64,000 nucleotides of DNA from Bacillota bacterium (GCA_023393165.1 JAEWMJ010000044.1:49413-113412); one strand, 5' to 3'; shown: positions 44,084 to 52,651, numbered from the stretch's first letter. Numbers and translations are program-made. The notes: generated by a model from the letters alone, not told the origin.

Positions 44084-44215
44084 AACGCATTCCCTCCTTT
44101 CAGGCATATTATACCACATTATTACATAATACGGCAAATGCGTGCCGGGAGGCAGGGATGGAGGCATTTCCGGGATGGTATTGAAAACAAAAGCTTTATT
44201 TACAGAGAAAGTATT

Positions 44216-44327
44216 TATAATAAAGTTACTTTAAGGAGCGAAAGAATCAATGGGAACGTTAGAGGGCTTAAACGAGCCCTTTTTTAGATGGCGAGGTTTT
44301 TGTGTCTATAGCGAGAATAAAAATTGA
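44216..44327 (+). other. Possible short attenuator or small RNA unit ahead of the first two-component operon
   Basis: A TATAAT lies at 44216-44221. An AAGGAG ribosome site (44233-44238) and ATG 44250 open a 25-codon frame that ends at 44327. An AGGGCT-TAAACG-AGCCCT stem followed by TTTTTT (44263-44285) lies inside that frame. The rest of the 394-base gap up to the response regulator has a second TATAAT at 44367-44372 and the regulator box at 44426. No -35 box is convincing for the first TATAAT. Confidence 0.4.
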
Positions 44328-44425
44328 ACTCTTGCTTCCCATTATGATATTATTCGTTTAAGCGTATATAATAAGCTTATCGAAAACATGAGGCGTGACT
44401 ATTCATGGACTATATTTCCCTAAAA

Positions 44426-44457
44426 GTTAGATTAGAGTTAGACAGCCGCGTTATCAT
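44426..44457 (+). promoter_or_regulatory. Response-regulator box and promoter of the first two-component operon
   Basis: GTTAGATTAGAGTTAGA (44426-44442) is a direct repeat of TTAGA with an 11-base period, the usual spacing for OmpR/PhoB-type dimers. A -10 (TATCAT, 44452-44457) follows after 9 bases, so the box takes the place of the -35. The identical 17 bases recur at 46814 with the same spacing. Confidence 0.75.
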
Positions 44458-44477
44458 AGCCGAGAGGTGATTTTCCT

Positions 44478-45149
44478 ATGGATATAAAAATACTTGTCGT
44501 CGAGGACGATACCCATATCCGCGATATGGTCTGCAAGTTTTTTAAAAAGGCGGGATACATCGTGGACGCCTGCGCCGATGGGAATACCGCCTTGGAATGC
44601 TTCTATAACAAAAGCTATCATCTGGTCATTCTCGACATTCTCCTTCCCGGCGTAAACGGACAGGAACTATTGAAAGAGCTGCGCAAAATCCATGATACGT
44701 CCGTAATTATGATGACCGCGCTATCGGACGACGACAGCCAGCTTCGCGCTTTCAATAACGAAGCAGACGACTATGTAACCAAGCCCTTTTCCATGCAAAT
44801 CCTAATCAAGCGCGCGGAAGCCCTGCTTAGAAGAAGCGGCGCTTTAAAAAAAGAAGTGCGTGTCGGAAAACTGATTCTGTTTCCTGAAACCTACAGTATT
44901 AGGTATGAAAACGAACAAATACCCCTCCCGCCGAAGGAATTTGAAATCCTGTATTTTCTCGCGCAGAACAAGGGTAAAATCGTCCCGCATGAAACGCTGA
45001 AGATACGGATTTGGGGTTATGATTTTGACGGAAACGAGGGAATCCTTCACGCCAGCATGAAGAAACTGCGCGATAAACTTCCGGCAAATCTGATCCGAAC
45101 GGTAAAGGGAGTCGGCTATTGTTTGGAGGAACAGCCATATGAAAGTTAG
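44478..45149 (+). CDS. OmpR family response regulator
   Basis: The receiver domain has the acidic pair near residues 10-11, phosphoacceptor Asp53 (VILDILLPG) and the Lys of VTKPF. The C-terminal winged helix (residues 125-220) is of the OmpR type (LPPKEFEILYFLAQNKGKIV ... TVKGVGYCLE). It is cotranscribed with the sensor kinase (11-base overlap) and probably binds the TTAGA direct repeats upstream of itself and of the ABC operon. Confidence 0.93.
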   Translation: MDIKILVVEDDTHIRDMVCKFFKKAGYIVDACADGNTALECFYNKSYHLVILDILLPGVNGQELLKELRKIHDTSVIMMTALSDDDSQLRAFNNEADDYVTKPFSMQILIKRAEALLRRSGALKKEVRVGKLILFPETYSIRYENEQIPLPPKEFEILYFLAQNKGKIVPHETLKIRIWGYDFDGNEGILHASMKKLRDKLPANLIRTVKGVGYCLEEQPYES

Positions 45150-46569
45150 GTTTTTCGGTATCTTCGGCAAGGTGTTTTTTTACACATGCCTAATACTGAT
45201 TTTCGTTGTTTCCATATTCTTCGCACTGTTCGCCGGACAAATCAATACAGCAGTGACAATTACTCAGCAGAGACAGCTTGGGGAGGTTTTTCAACCGTTA
45301 CTTACAAGTATGCAAGGCAAAACGGACGATGAAATCATTAAGATTGCCGAGGAATTTCACGAAGAAAACCGTTCATTCAATTTTTGCTTTGAAGACGCCG
45401 ATGGAAGGGTGCTTTATCAAACCGAGAACTACGTGAAGCCTGAAAACTTCGAGGGGTTATCCAAACCGGGCGGCGTCCTGTTCAGAGCAAACCAGTCTGC
45501 CGGGGAATGGTTTAGTTTTTCCGCGATAGGCGGCGGTTCGGGACGTTCGCTTTTTCTTACGCTTAAGGTTGACAACAAGACGCTCTATATATCGGGGCCT
45601 TTGTTTGCCGCTTCCGTTTTTGAGGAGATCCGCGGGGAGGTATTGCTTGCATTTGCGCTCATCTTTCTCGTAAGCCTGATTGCGGCGGCGATCTTTGCCC
45701 GAAGAATCGCGAAACCAATCCGTACACTCACGCATAATACACGCAAAATGGCACAGTTGGAAGAAGCGCCGCCTTTCCCCGCCCGGAAAGATGAAATCGG
45801 TCAGCTTGCCACAGACGTGTATTCAATGCATCAAAACCTGAAAGATACTATCAGGCAGTTGGAGAAAGAAATCAGGCGGGAAAAAGAGATGGAGGAAAAC
45901 CAGCGGTATTTCTTCTCCGCCGCCTCTCATGAATTGAAAACGCCCATAGCCGCTACGGAAGCGATTTTGGAGGGGATGATAGAGGATGTTATTCCTGTGG
46001 AGGAATACCCGCAATACGCGCGGGAGTGCATGAAGCTGATGCACCGGCAAAACAAACTGGTATCGGAAATTTTGGACATCGTAAAGCTTAGCAGCGGCAG
46101 CCCCTTGCAAGACAAAAGACGCGTCAATCTGCGCAAAACCTTAGAGGATACCCTCTCTACCTTTATCCCCATAGCGGACGCTAAGGAACAGCAGATCACG
46201 CTGCGGGTGGATGGGGAAATCACACTTACCCTCAATGAAAAGCTGTTCCAAAAGGCATTGTCGAATATCCTCCTGAACGCGATTCAAAATTCGCCCGACG
46301 GCAGCGAAATCAAAATCTATACTGAGGACATATCCGGTAAAAACCGCTTATGCGTTTGGAACGGCAACGCCGCCATCCCGGACGCGTTGCATTCCAAGCT
46401 GTTTAACCCTTTTGTTCGCGTGGATGCGGCGAGGACTTCCTCTGAGCAGAAGCGCAGCGGTCTGGGGCTGACCATTGTCAAGAAAGCCTTGGATTTGATG
46501 AAAATTCCCTTTTCGATTCAGAACTTCGACGGCGGCGTCCTGTTTTGGATGGAACTGCCGAAACATTGA
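45139..46569 (+). CDS. Sensor histidine kinase
   Basis: The 476-residue kinase has two membrane helices (about 11-33 and 165-187) around an extracytoplasmic sensor of about 130 residues, then HAMP, HisKA with ASHELKTPIAATEAILEG, and HATPase_c with N-box LSNILLNAIQNSP and G2 SGLGLTIVKKAL. The G1 box reads WNGNAAIP instead of DxGxGI, a known variant in VanS-like kinases. The ligand is unknown; the paired ABC exporters suggest cell-envelope or antimicrobial-peptide sensing. Confidence 0.92.
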   Translation: MKVRFFGIFGKVFFYTCLILIFVVSIFFALFAGQINTAVTITQQRQLGEVFQPLLTSMQGKTDDEIIKIAEEFHEENRSFNFCFEDADGRVLYQTENYVKPENFEGLSKPGGVLFRANQSAGEWFSFSAIGGGSGRSLFLTLKVDNKTLYISGPLFAASVFEEIRGEVLLAFALIFLVSLIAAAIFARRIAKPIRTLTHNTRKMAQLEEAPPFPARKDEIGQLATDVYSMHQNLKDTIRQLEKEIRREKEMEENQRYFFSAASHELKTPIAATEAILEGMIEDVIPVEEYPQYARECMKLMHRQNKLVSEILDIVKLSSGSPLQDKRRVNLRKTLEDTLSTFIPIADAKEQQITLRVDGEITLTLNEKLFQKALSNILLNAIQNSPDGSEIKIYTEDISGKNRLCVWNGNAAIPDALHSKLFNPFVRVDAARTSSEQKRSGLGLTIVKKALDLMKIPFSIQNFDGGVLFWMELPKH

Positions 46570-46587
46570 ACTTATCACATACACACG

Positions 46588-46634
46588 AAAACCGCGCCAT
46601 TTTGGTAAAACGCAAAATGGCGCGGTTTTCATTT
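46588..46634 (+). terminator. Terminator of the first two-component operon
   Basis: A 16-bp perfect stem (AAAACCGCGCCATTTT with its complement, 46588-46603 and 46614-46629) is followed by CATTTT. It separates the kinase from the ABC genes, which have their own promoter. The remaining 180 bases hold that promoter and a doubtful 31-codon frame. Confidence 0.85.
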
Positions 46635-46813
46635 TGTCGCTGCCGTTCACAAATTGTTCACTGATTAAATTGGAATTAGATACGAGAAGTAAACTGCAGT
46701 CATTCCAAACGAGGCGACCTAAATGCGCATTATGAAAGACAGGCCTTATTGGGAAAACCGCAAAAGCAATAAAATCCCGGCGCGATTATTAGAGCACGGA
46801 AGCTTTGACAGAG

Positions 46814-46845
46814 GTTAGATTAGAGTTAGATTGACCTGCTAAACT
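46814..46845 (+). promoter_or_regulatory. Response-regulator box and promoter of the ABC exporter operon
   Basis: The same GTTAGATTAGAGTTAGA as at 44426 lies at 46814-46830, followed after 9 bases by TAAACT (46840-46845) as -10. Sequence and spacing identity to the first site argue for control by the same regulator. Confidence 0.75.
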
Positions 46846-46878
46846 AAAACCTGAAATTAAAATCAGGAGGGTAAACCT

Positions 46879-48273
46879 ATGTACATTTTGTGGAACGCCG
46901 CGAAAAATCTTTTTCGAAACAAAGGCAGAAACATCTTAATTGCGGCAGTTACATTCGTCGTCATCGTTGTGACCGTAGTGACGCTGACCGTAAGCAACGC
47001 GGCCAGCAAAATCATTGAGGACGCGAGGCTTGACGTCGGCTCAAGGGTTGAGATTGAATATGATATGATGTCCGCGTATCAATCCGGCGCGGGGCCGGAG
47101 GCGCGAGAAGCGCTGTCCATCGCCGATTATAAAGCCTACGCCGATTCGGAATACCTGAAAGAAACGATATGGACCGTGGAAGTCCCGGTCTGGAGCGGCA
47201 CGGAATTCGCCGTCGGCGACGAGAGCAAGGGGACGGGCACATGGCAGGGTAACGATGGGCAAGAGCTTCTGACGCCCACCTGTACGCTGATGGGTAACTC
47301 AAGCCCGGAGACCCTCGCCGATTTTGGCAGCGCCCGGAACATCACCCAAGGCGAGATGTTTGACGCGCCGAACGAGTGCATTATCAGCGAAGATTTGGCC
47401 GAACTGAACGGTCTTTCTATCGGTGACACAATTCATTTTGAATCCACCTTTGAGCCGATACGTAAATATGAACTGACAATAAGCGGGATATATTCGGACG
47501 AAACGTCGGAGTTCGGCAGCATAACCAATTCTCAGATGCTGGCAATGTCGTATCTGAACCGCCGCAACGAGATCATCACTGGTTATGACACCGTGCTTGC
47601 CGGAATGGACGACACCTCCGGGCTGGACGTCACGACTGCGTATTACTTGAAAGATCCCGACGATATATCCAAATTTGAAGCCGAAGTCCGAGCAAAGGGT
47701 TTGCCGGATTCCTATAAAGTGGCCATCAATCAGGCAGCGTATGACAAGGTTGTAGGGCCGCTTGAGGGGCTGAAAAACGTCACATTTACATTTATGATTG
47801 TCATTTTGATTCTCGGCGCGATTGTACTGACGCTGGTATCCTTTATCGCCGTGCGTGAACGCAAATACGAGGTGGGCGTTCTGCGGGCAATGGGTATGGA
47901 AAAGGCCAAGATTGCCGTGGGCTTCATCACCGAGGCGATTCTCATTACCGCCGTATGTCTGACCATCGGCCTTGGAATCGGCAGCGCGCTGTCACAGCCG
48001 ATCGCGGACGGCGTACTGGCGGGACAGGTTGCGGCGGCGGAGGAGCAGAACGCCGGGCGTGGGAATGTATTTTTAATGGGAGGCGGCCAGACACAAATCG
48101 GGGACGGTTCAAACGACTACATGCCCATCAGCGAAATTCAAGTGGCGCTCGGTACGGATACGCTGACGCAAATCATCATGATTGCGCTTACGCTGGCTAT
48201 GCTGTCAAGCATTGTGGGAATCGTCTTCATAACAAAGTATGAACCGATGAAAATCTTGCGGAACAGGAATTAA
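46879..48273 (+). CDS. ABC transporter permease, FtsX/MacB type (first copy)
   Basis: The 464-residue protein has one N-terminal helix (about 18-40), an extracytoplasmic MacB-like domain of about 250 residues, and three C-terminal helices of an FtsX domain with the coupling motif RERKYEVGVLRAMGMEKAKI. It works with the ATPase encoded 10 bases downstream. It aligns with the second permease at 48979 over its length, so the operon arose by duplication. A CAGGAGGG site precedes ATG 46879. Confidence 0.92.
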   Translation: MYILWNAAKNLFRNKGRNILIAAVTFVVIVVTVVTLTVSNAASKIIEDARLDVGSRVEIEYDMMSAYQSGAGPEAREALSIADYKAYADSEYLKETIWTVEVPVWSGTEFAVGDESKGTGTWQGNDGQELLTPTCTLMGNSSPETLADFGSARNITQGEMFDAPNECIISEDLAELNGLSIGDTIHFESTFEPIRKYELTISGIYSDETSEFGSITNSQMLAMSYLNRRNEIITGYDTVLAGMDDTSGLDVTTAYYLKDPDDISKFEAEVRAKGLPDSYKVAINQAAYDKVVGPLEGLKNVTFTFMIVILILGAIVLTLVSFIAVRERKYEVGVLRAMGMEKAKIAVGFITEAILITAVCLTIGLGIGSALSQPIADGVLAGQVAAAEEQNAGRGNVFLMGGGQTQIGDGSNDYMPISEIQVALGTDTLTQIIMIALTLAMLSSIVGIVFITKYEPMKILRNRN

Positions 48274-48283
48274 GGAGGAAAAA

Positions 48284-48964
48284 ATGATGAGCGTACTCGC
48301 AATACAAAACGCCGCCTACAAATATGAAGGCGGCAAGATGGTTTTTAAAAACGTCAACCTGAGCTTTGAAGCGGGAAAGGTATATACCATCGTGGGGAAA
48401 TCAGGCGCGGGCAAATCCACCCTGCTCTATCTTCTCGCGGGACTGGATACCTGCACCGACGGGCAGATTGCCTATCAGGGGAAGAATCTAAGCAGCCTCA
48501 ACCGTAACCGCTACCGGGCGCGGAGTGTCGGTGTCATTTTTCAGGGGTTTAACCTGCTTACCAACGCTACGGCGCTTGAAAATATCCTGCTGTCTATGCA
48601 CATCAGCGGCGTGGCCGATGGCGGAAAAAAGGATAAGGCGTATACCCTCCTTGAAAAAGTGGGCATTGACAGGGAAAAAGCCAACCGAAAGGTTTTGAAG
48701 CTGTCGGGCGGCGAACAGCAGCGCGTGGGTGTCGCGCGGGCCCTTTCGCACAATCCCGACCTGATTATCGCAGACGAACCTACGGGCAATTTGGACAAGG
48801 CAACAGAGGATACCATTCTGAAAATCCTCACAGGGTTTGCCCATGACGAGGGCAAATGCGTAATCATTGTTACCCATTCCAAGCGGGTGACGACTGTTGC
48901 CGATGAAATTTGGGGGCTTGACAAGGGCGTGTTCCGTCAAATCCCCGTCCAGAAACATTCATAA
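48284..48964 (+). CDS. ABC transporter ATP-binding protein, LolD/MacB type (first copy)
   Basis: Walker A GKSGAGKST (about residues 38-46), Q-loop FQGFNLL, signature LSGGEQQRV, Walker B LIIADEPTGNLD and H-loop VTHS are all intact in 226 residues. It pairs with the preceding FtsX-type permease; such systems export or expel lipoproteins and antimicrobial peptides. A strong AAGGAGG site is 8 bases before the ATG. Confidence 0.95.
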   Translation: MMSVLAIQNAAYKYEGGKMVFKNVNLSFEAGKVYTIVGKSGAGKSTLLYLLAGLDTCTDGQIAYQGKNLSSLNRNRYRARSVGVIFQGFNLLTNATALENILLSMHISGVADGGKKDKAYTLLEKVGIDREKANRKVLKLSGGEQQRVGVARALSHNPDLIIADEPTGNLDKATEDTILKILTGFAHDEGKCVIIVTHSKRVTTVADEIWGLDKGVFRQIPVQKHS

Positions 48965-48978
48965 AGGAGGCGAACCCT

Positions 48979-50331
48979 ATGTATGTGATTGAACACGCCC
49001 TGCGCAACGTCCTGAATAACAAGGGACGCAATATCCTGCTCGGCGTTATCATCTTCGCCATTATCGTCACGACGGTTGTGGCAATGGCGATTTACAATAC
49101 ATCCGACGCCATCATTGCGGATTATAAAACCCGTTTCGGCAGCGAGGTGACCATTTCTCCCGCCACCATGAAAGCGGGCGGCAGCGGGGCAGCTCAGGAA
49201 AAAACCATCACAGCGGAACAGAGCATCGCCTTTGCGGAATCGGAATACCTCCAGTCTGCCGACCAGTCCAGTTCGCTGGCTTGCCGAAGCGACAGCCTGA
49301 AAACCATTGACCAGAGCGACAATAGAAACCCGAATATATCGGGCGGCAAGGATTCTTACGGCGGAGAGCTTCGCGACGCGACCATGCGGCTGCGCGGCGG
49401 GTACACCAAGGATTTTGACGAAGGCTACAGAGAGCTTGCCGATGGTGAAATGCCGGACGCAGATGGCGAGTGCATTGTCAGCACGGATTTCGCCGAGCTC
49501 AACGGGATTTCTGTGGGAGATGTCTTCTCTGTAACAGCGGGACTGTATGATTCGGACGGAGAAACGCAAACCGTCGAAATACCGCTGACCGTGGCCGGAA
49601 CCTATTACGACGTAACCGAGGAATACAGCGGCACGGCAATTAAAGTTGCCTATCAAAACCGCCGCAACGAAATACTGACCACCTTTGACACGGTGGCAAA
49701 CGCCGGGGGCGACGCCCTCACAGGCGTTGCGGTGAACGCGGTCTACTACCTGAAATCACCGGATTTGCTCTCAGCCTTTGAAGCGGAGATACGCGGGAAA
49801 GGGCTGCCGGATGATTATAACGTCAGCACAGACACGGCGAGCTATGAGCGCATGGTCAGCCCCGTGGAGGGTATGCGCGACATCTCACTCACCTTCCTGC
49901 TGATTGTCCTTGCCTTCGGCGCGGCCATCATCATCCTACTGTCGGTGATTGCCATACGGGAACGAAAATATGAAATCGGCGTTTTGCGGGCGGTCGGCAT
50001 GAAGAAAAAGCAGGTTGCCCTCGCGCTGTGGACGGAAATTATCGCCGTAACCTGCATTTGCTTCGTGATTGGCCTCGGCATTGGCGCAGCGGTTTCACAG
50101 CCGGTGTCCGATATACTGCTGACGGAGCAGTTACAGGAGGCTGAACAGCCGAACAGCTTCTTCAATAGAACGCAGGCTGAGCCGATTGATGAAATCGACG
50201 TGACGGTTGACGCGGTGACAGCGCTGGAGATTTTCGGGATTTCCATTCTGCTTGCGTCCATCGCGGGCGTTATCTCAGTCAGCCGGATTACAAAATATGA
50301 ACCCATCAAGATTCTGATGGAACGAAACTGA
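48979..50331 (+). CDS. ABC transporter permease, FtsX/MacB type (second copy)
   Basis: The 450-residue paralogue of the 46879 permease has the same one-plus-three helix plan and the coupling motif RERKYEIGVLRAVGMKKKQV. The external domain differs most between copies (for example a longer acidic EEYSGTAIKVAY stretch), which suggests different cargo or partner contacts. It sits 15 bases after the first ATPase with an AAGGAGG site. Confidence 0.92.
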   Translation: MYVIEHALRNVLNNKGRNILLGVIIFAIIVTTVVAMAIYNTSDAIIADYKTRFGSEVTISPATMKAGGSGAAQEKTITAEQSIAFAESEYLQSADQSSSLACRSDSLKTIDQSDNRNPNISGGKDSYGGELRDATMRLRGGYTKDFDEGYRELADGEMPDADGECIVSTDFAELNGISVGDVFSVTAGLYDSDGETQTVEIPLTVAGTYYDVTEEYSGTAIKVAYQNRRNEILTTFDTVANAGGDALTGVAVNAVYYLKSPDLLSAFEAEIRGKGLPDDYNVSTDTASYERMVSPVEGMRDISLTFLLIVLAFGAAIIILLSVIAIRERKYEIGVLRAVGMKKKQVALALWTEIIAVTCICFVIGLGIGAAVSQPVSDILLTEQLQEAEQPNSFFNRTQAEPIDEIDVTVDAVTALEIFGISILLASIAGVISVSRITKYEPIKILMERN

Positions 50332-50346
50332 AGCGGGGTGAACTAT

Positions 50347-51018
50347 ATGAATTGTCTTGAACTGCAAAACGTGAACTACCGCTACGAGGGCGGCGCGGAT
50401 AACGTGCTGAAAAACATCAGCGCCGCCTTTGAAAGCGGCAAGGTGTACACCATTGTCGGGCAGTCCGGCGCGGGGAAATCTACGCTGCTGTCCCTCATAT
50501 CGGGGCTGGACATCTGCACGGACGGCGATGTTCTCTACGAGGGGAAAAAGCTGCGGGATATTGACCGCGACGAATACCGCGCCAAAAGCGTGGGCGTGAT
50601 TTTTCAGGGATACAACCTGCTGACCAATTTCAGCGGCGTGTACAACGTCATACTCTCCATGAACATCAGCGGCAGCGAGGACGCAGATAAAAAGGAATTT
50701 GCCTACGACCTGCTCCAAAGGGTGGGGATTGACCAAGAAACGGCGGACAGGACGGTGCTGCGCCTGTCGGGCGGCGAGCAGCAGCGGGTCGGTATCGCAC
50801 GGGCGCTTTCACACAACCCTGATTTGATTATCGCCGATGAACCTACCGGGAACCTTGACGGCGAAACCGAGGAAAATGTGCTGAAAATCTTTAAATCCCT
50901 TGCCCATGACGACGGCAGGTGCGTGATTATAGTCACCCACTCCGATAACGTGTGCGAAATCGCGGATGTTGTGTACGGTATCAGTGAAGGTCATCTGTCG
51001 GTGGTTCGCGGCCGGTAA
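50347..51018 (+). CDS. ABC transporter ATP-binding protein, LolD/MacB type (second copy)
   Basis: The protein has all nucleotide-binding motifs: GQSGAGKST, FQGYNLLTNF, LSGGEQQRV, IIADEPTGNLD and IIVTHSD. It is a close paralogue of the 48284 ATPase. The start ATG 50347 is 9 bases after AGCGGGG; a GTG at 50338 is in frame but adjoins that site. Confidence 0.94.
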   Translation: MNCLELQNVNYRYEGGADNVLKNISAAFESGKVYTIVGQSGAGKSTLLSLISGLDICTDGDVLYEGKKLRDIDRDEYRAKSVGVIFQGYNLLTNFSGVYNVILSMNISGSEDADKKEFAYDLLQRVGIDQETADRTVLRLSGGEQQRVGIARALSHNPDLIIADEPTGNLDGETEENVLKIFKSLAHDDGRCVIIVTHSDNVCEIADVVYGISEGHLSVVRGR

Positions 51019-51111
51019 AAAGTAAGGAGAACGCATTATGAATGTACATCCACAGGTCAGCACAGCACGTGGAACAAATACTATAATACTATAAAATGGA
51101 GGGTAACAAAC

Positions 51112-51477
51112 ATGAAAAAAGCTGAAAAAGTAATCGGTATATTGCTTTTCGCCGTAACAGCCTTACTTGTTGTCTACGCAGTGTGGGCGTTTGTAAATTG
51201 CGAAAGCTACATTTCAGACGCTGTGGCGGCGGGACAGCTGGTGATCAGTGAAAGTCTGTACGACGTCATGAACTTCTATATGACAAACTGCGCCCAGTAC
51301 TTCATCTTCGCTCTGTTTCTGTTCGGCATGGGGTGGTTTTTCATCCGGGGAGCGTTTCAGCAGACCAAACGCGCCAAAGTGACAGAACCCATGGATTCGT
51401 CCGACGCCGAAAGCGACAGCGAGCTTGACGAGTGGTTTGAGGAAATGGGGCAAGAAAAGCAGGGTCATGATAAATAA
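51112..51477 (+). CDS. Small two-helix membrane protein of the ABC operon
   Basis: This 121-residue protein has two predicted membrane helices (about 8-28 and 63-84), a short external loop and an acidic cytoplasmic tail (SSDAESDSELDEWFEEMG). No known family is recognised. It follows the second ATPase with its own GGAGGG site and is probably the last gene of the exporter operon, possibly an accessory subunit. Confidence 0.7.
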   Translation: MKKAEKVIGILLFAVTALLVVYAVWAFVNCESYISDAVAAGQLVISESLYDVMNFYMTNCAQYFIFALFLFGMGWFFIRGAFQQTKRAKVTEPMDSSDAESDSELDEWFEEMGQEKQGHDK

Positions 51478-51614
51478 TTTGAGTTACTGTAGGAAAGAAA
51501 GATACAAAATAAATAAGAGATAGGGGCAAACCTACCTAAAGGCAGGGATGCCTGACCCTTAATGCCGTTTTATCCTTGATTAGGGTTTGCACTCTTATTA
51601 TTTTTGCAGATAAG

Positions 51615-51649
51615 AAAGAAGACAACAATATAGAAATGTTGTCTTCTTT
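51615..51649 (+). terminator. Terminator-like hairpin after the exporter operon
   Basis: AAAGAAGACAACA pairs perfectly (13 bp) with TGTTGTCTTCTTT around a 9-base loop; the T-tract is part of the stem end (CTTTGCG). Confidence 0.6.
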
Positions 51650-51683
51650 GCGTAAAGAGGGCTATTCTGCGTTTATACGAAAA

Positions 51684-51713
51684 AAGCCGCTAACCATACG
51701 GTTTTGACGGCTT
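51684..51713 (+). terminator. Short hairpin next to the tRNA remnant
   Basis: AAAGCCG and CGGCTTT form a 7-bp stem around an inner CCATACGG-type loop. It lies directly beside the tRNA-like fragment, an arrangement often seen at element borders. Confidence 0.45.
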
Positions 51714-51720
51714 TCATGGA

Positions 51721-51745
51721 TGGTGGAGCATAGCGGATTTGAACC
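51721..51745 (-). other. 3' end fragment of a tRNA, attachment-site-like
   Basis: Read on the minus strand, this is GGTTCAAATCC (T-loop) followed by GCTATGCTCC and ACCA: the last 25 bases of a tRNA including the encoded CCA end. The 5' side of the T-stem does not pair with the 3' side (GAGGG against CCGCT), and no anticodon or D-arm follows. It is therefore a remnant and not a gene. Integrative elements commonly use this part of tRNAs as attachment site. Confidence 0.6.
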
Positions 51746-51892
51746 CTCTGGCAACGTATATTGTTAAGAAGGAGCAAAAGCTCTTTTTTTTTGCAAAGAA
51801 TTCTTTAAAGCAGATATTTCATACATATAGATAAATTAGATAAATGAAAAAGTCTATCATAGAGCGATGTACCTTTATATGAGGTGATTCTA

Positions 51893-52480
51893 TTGATTAT
51901 GATTAGTTTATTTAAGAAAAAAGCTGCATTATTGGTTTTCATTTTTTTAATTGCAATTTTCCTGATGGCTATCATCTTTGCAAATAACGACAAATCCACC
52001 GGCTTATTAGAAGCGTATAACATTGCGTATAGCGAAGTTTGTAAATCGAGTGACCATATAGAGCTTTTGCTTATTACTTCTGTTGACGAGCCTACTTCGA
52101 CTCCGGATGACGGCAAAAATGGCAGGCGGCGATATTGGAATATGATTTTTGCTGATCCCACTTCCTCTGATAAAGAATTTATCGTTTCAATTCATGACAG
52201 AACAGTTAAAGTTGTGCCCATACAGTCAGAAATAGATAGAACGCAATTCATTAACATGAACGACCTTAAGCTTACTTCAGAAAAGGCAGTATCCATGGCT
52301 ATAAATGATTACGGCTTATTACCCGGACAAGACTGCGCGAGAGGCTATCATTTTGTAGTACACAGTTTTGATAACCAAATAGATTTCCAAGTCGTTGGTC
52401 TAGGAGCCAATAATAAAATGATGCGTATAGCGTTTGATGGATCGGGTAATTACCTAAAAACATTAATGCCACACGGATAA
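51893..52480 (+). CDS. Hypothetical membrane-anchored protein
   Basis: A 195-residue protein with one strongly hydrophobic N-terminal helix (LLVFIFLIAIFLMAIIF) and an external domain of about 155 residues that ends LTSEKAVSMAINDYGLLPG ... DFQVVGLGANNKMMRIAFDG, a pattern resembling PepSY-like strands. No family is named. The start is taken as TTG 51893, 7 bases after GAGGT; ATG 51899 and GTG 51884 are also in frame. The gene is AT-rich (poly-A and poly-T runs) compared with the operons either side, which fits acquired DNA. Confidence 0.6.
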   Translation: MIMISLFKKKAALLVFIFLIAIFLMAIIFANNDKSTGLLEAYNIAYSEVCKSSDHIELLLITSVDEPTSTPDDGKNGRRRYWNMIFADPTSSDKEFIVSIHDRTVKVVPIQSEIDRTQFINMNDLKLTSEKAVSMAINDYGLLPGQDCARGYHFVVHSFDNQIDFQVVGLGANNKMMRIAFDGSGNYLKTLMPHG

Positions 52481-52651
52481 TTTTTATATCCGCTCCTGGC
52501 ATGTCAATAGATAAAAATTATACAAAGAAAGGAATCAAAAATTATGAAGCTTTGTTTATCCGCCAGACATTGATAGAATAATAAAGATGGAGCATGACAC
52601 AACTTGTACGCATTTATTCGATATAATAGGCACAAGGCAGGTGATTTGAGC

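Larger units (their letters stand above)
51478..51892. other. Non-coding stretch with hairpins and a tRNA remnant
   Basis: The 415 bases after the exporter operon contain a potential fold at 51533-51600 (GCAAACC and GGTTTGC outer arms around an AGGCA-GGGA-TGCCT hairpin), then a long terminator hairpin, a second hairpin and a 3' tRNA fragment, listed separately. No reading frame of note lies in it. Confidence 0.5.

Noticed and set aside
44054..44287. A 77-codon plus-strand frame overlapping the Cas2-like gene start
   Set aside because: It is antisense to a better supported gene and contains a terminator; no family pattern is visible.
46723..46818. A 31-codon frame (MRIMKDRPYWENRK...) before the ABC operon
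   Set aside because: It runs through the regulator box, has only a weak GAGG upstream and no recognised relatives; it may be a remnant, but coding is not supported.
51038..51094. An 18-codon frame with AAGGAG site between the second ATPase and the small membrane protein
   Set aside because: Too short and without features; the AAGGAG could be chance or a vestige.
52622..52627. TATAAT before the truncated lipoprotein copy taken as a promoter
   Set aside because: The nearest TTGTAC is only 12 bases away and no other -35 fits, so an active promoter is not supported.
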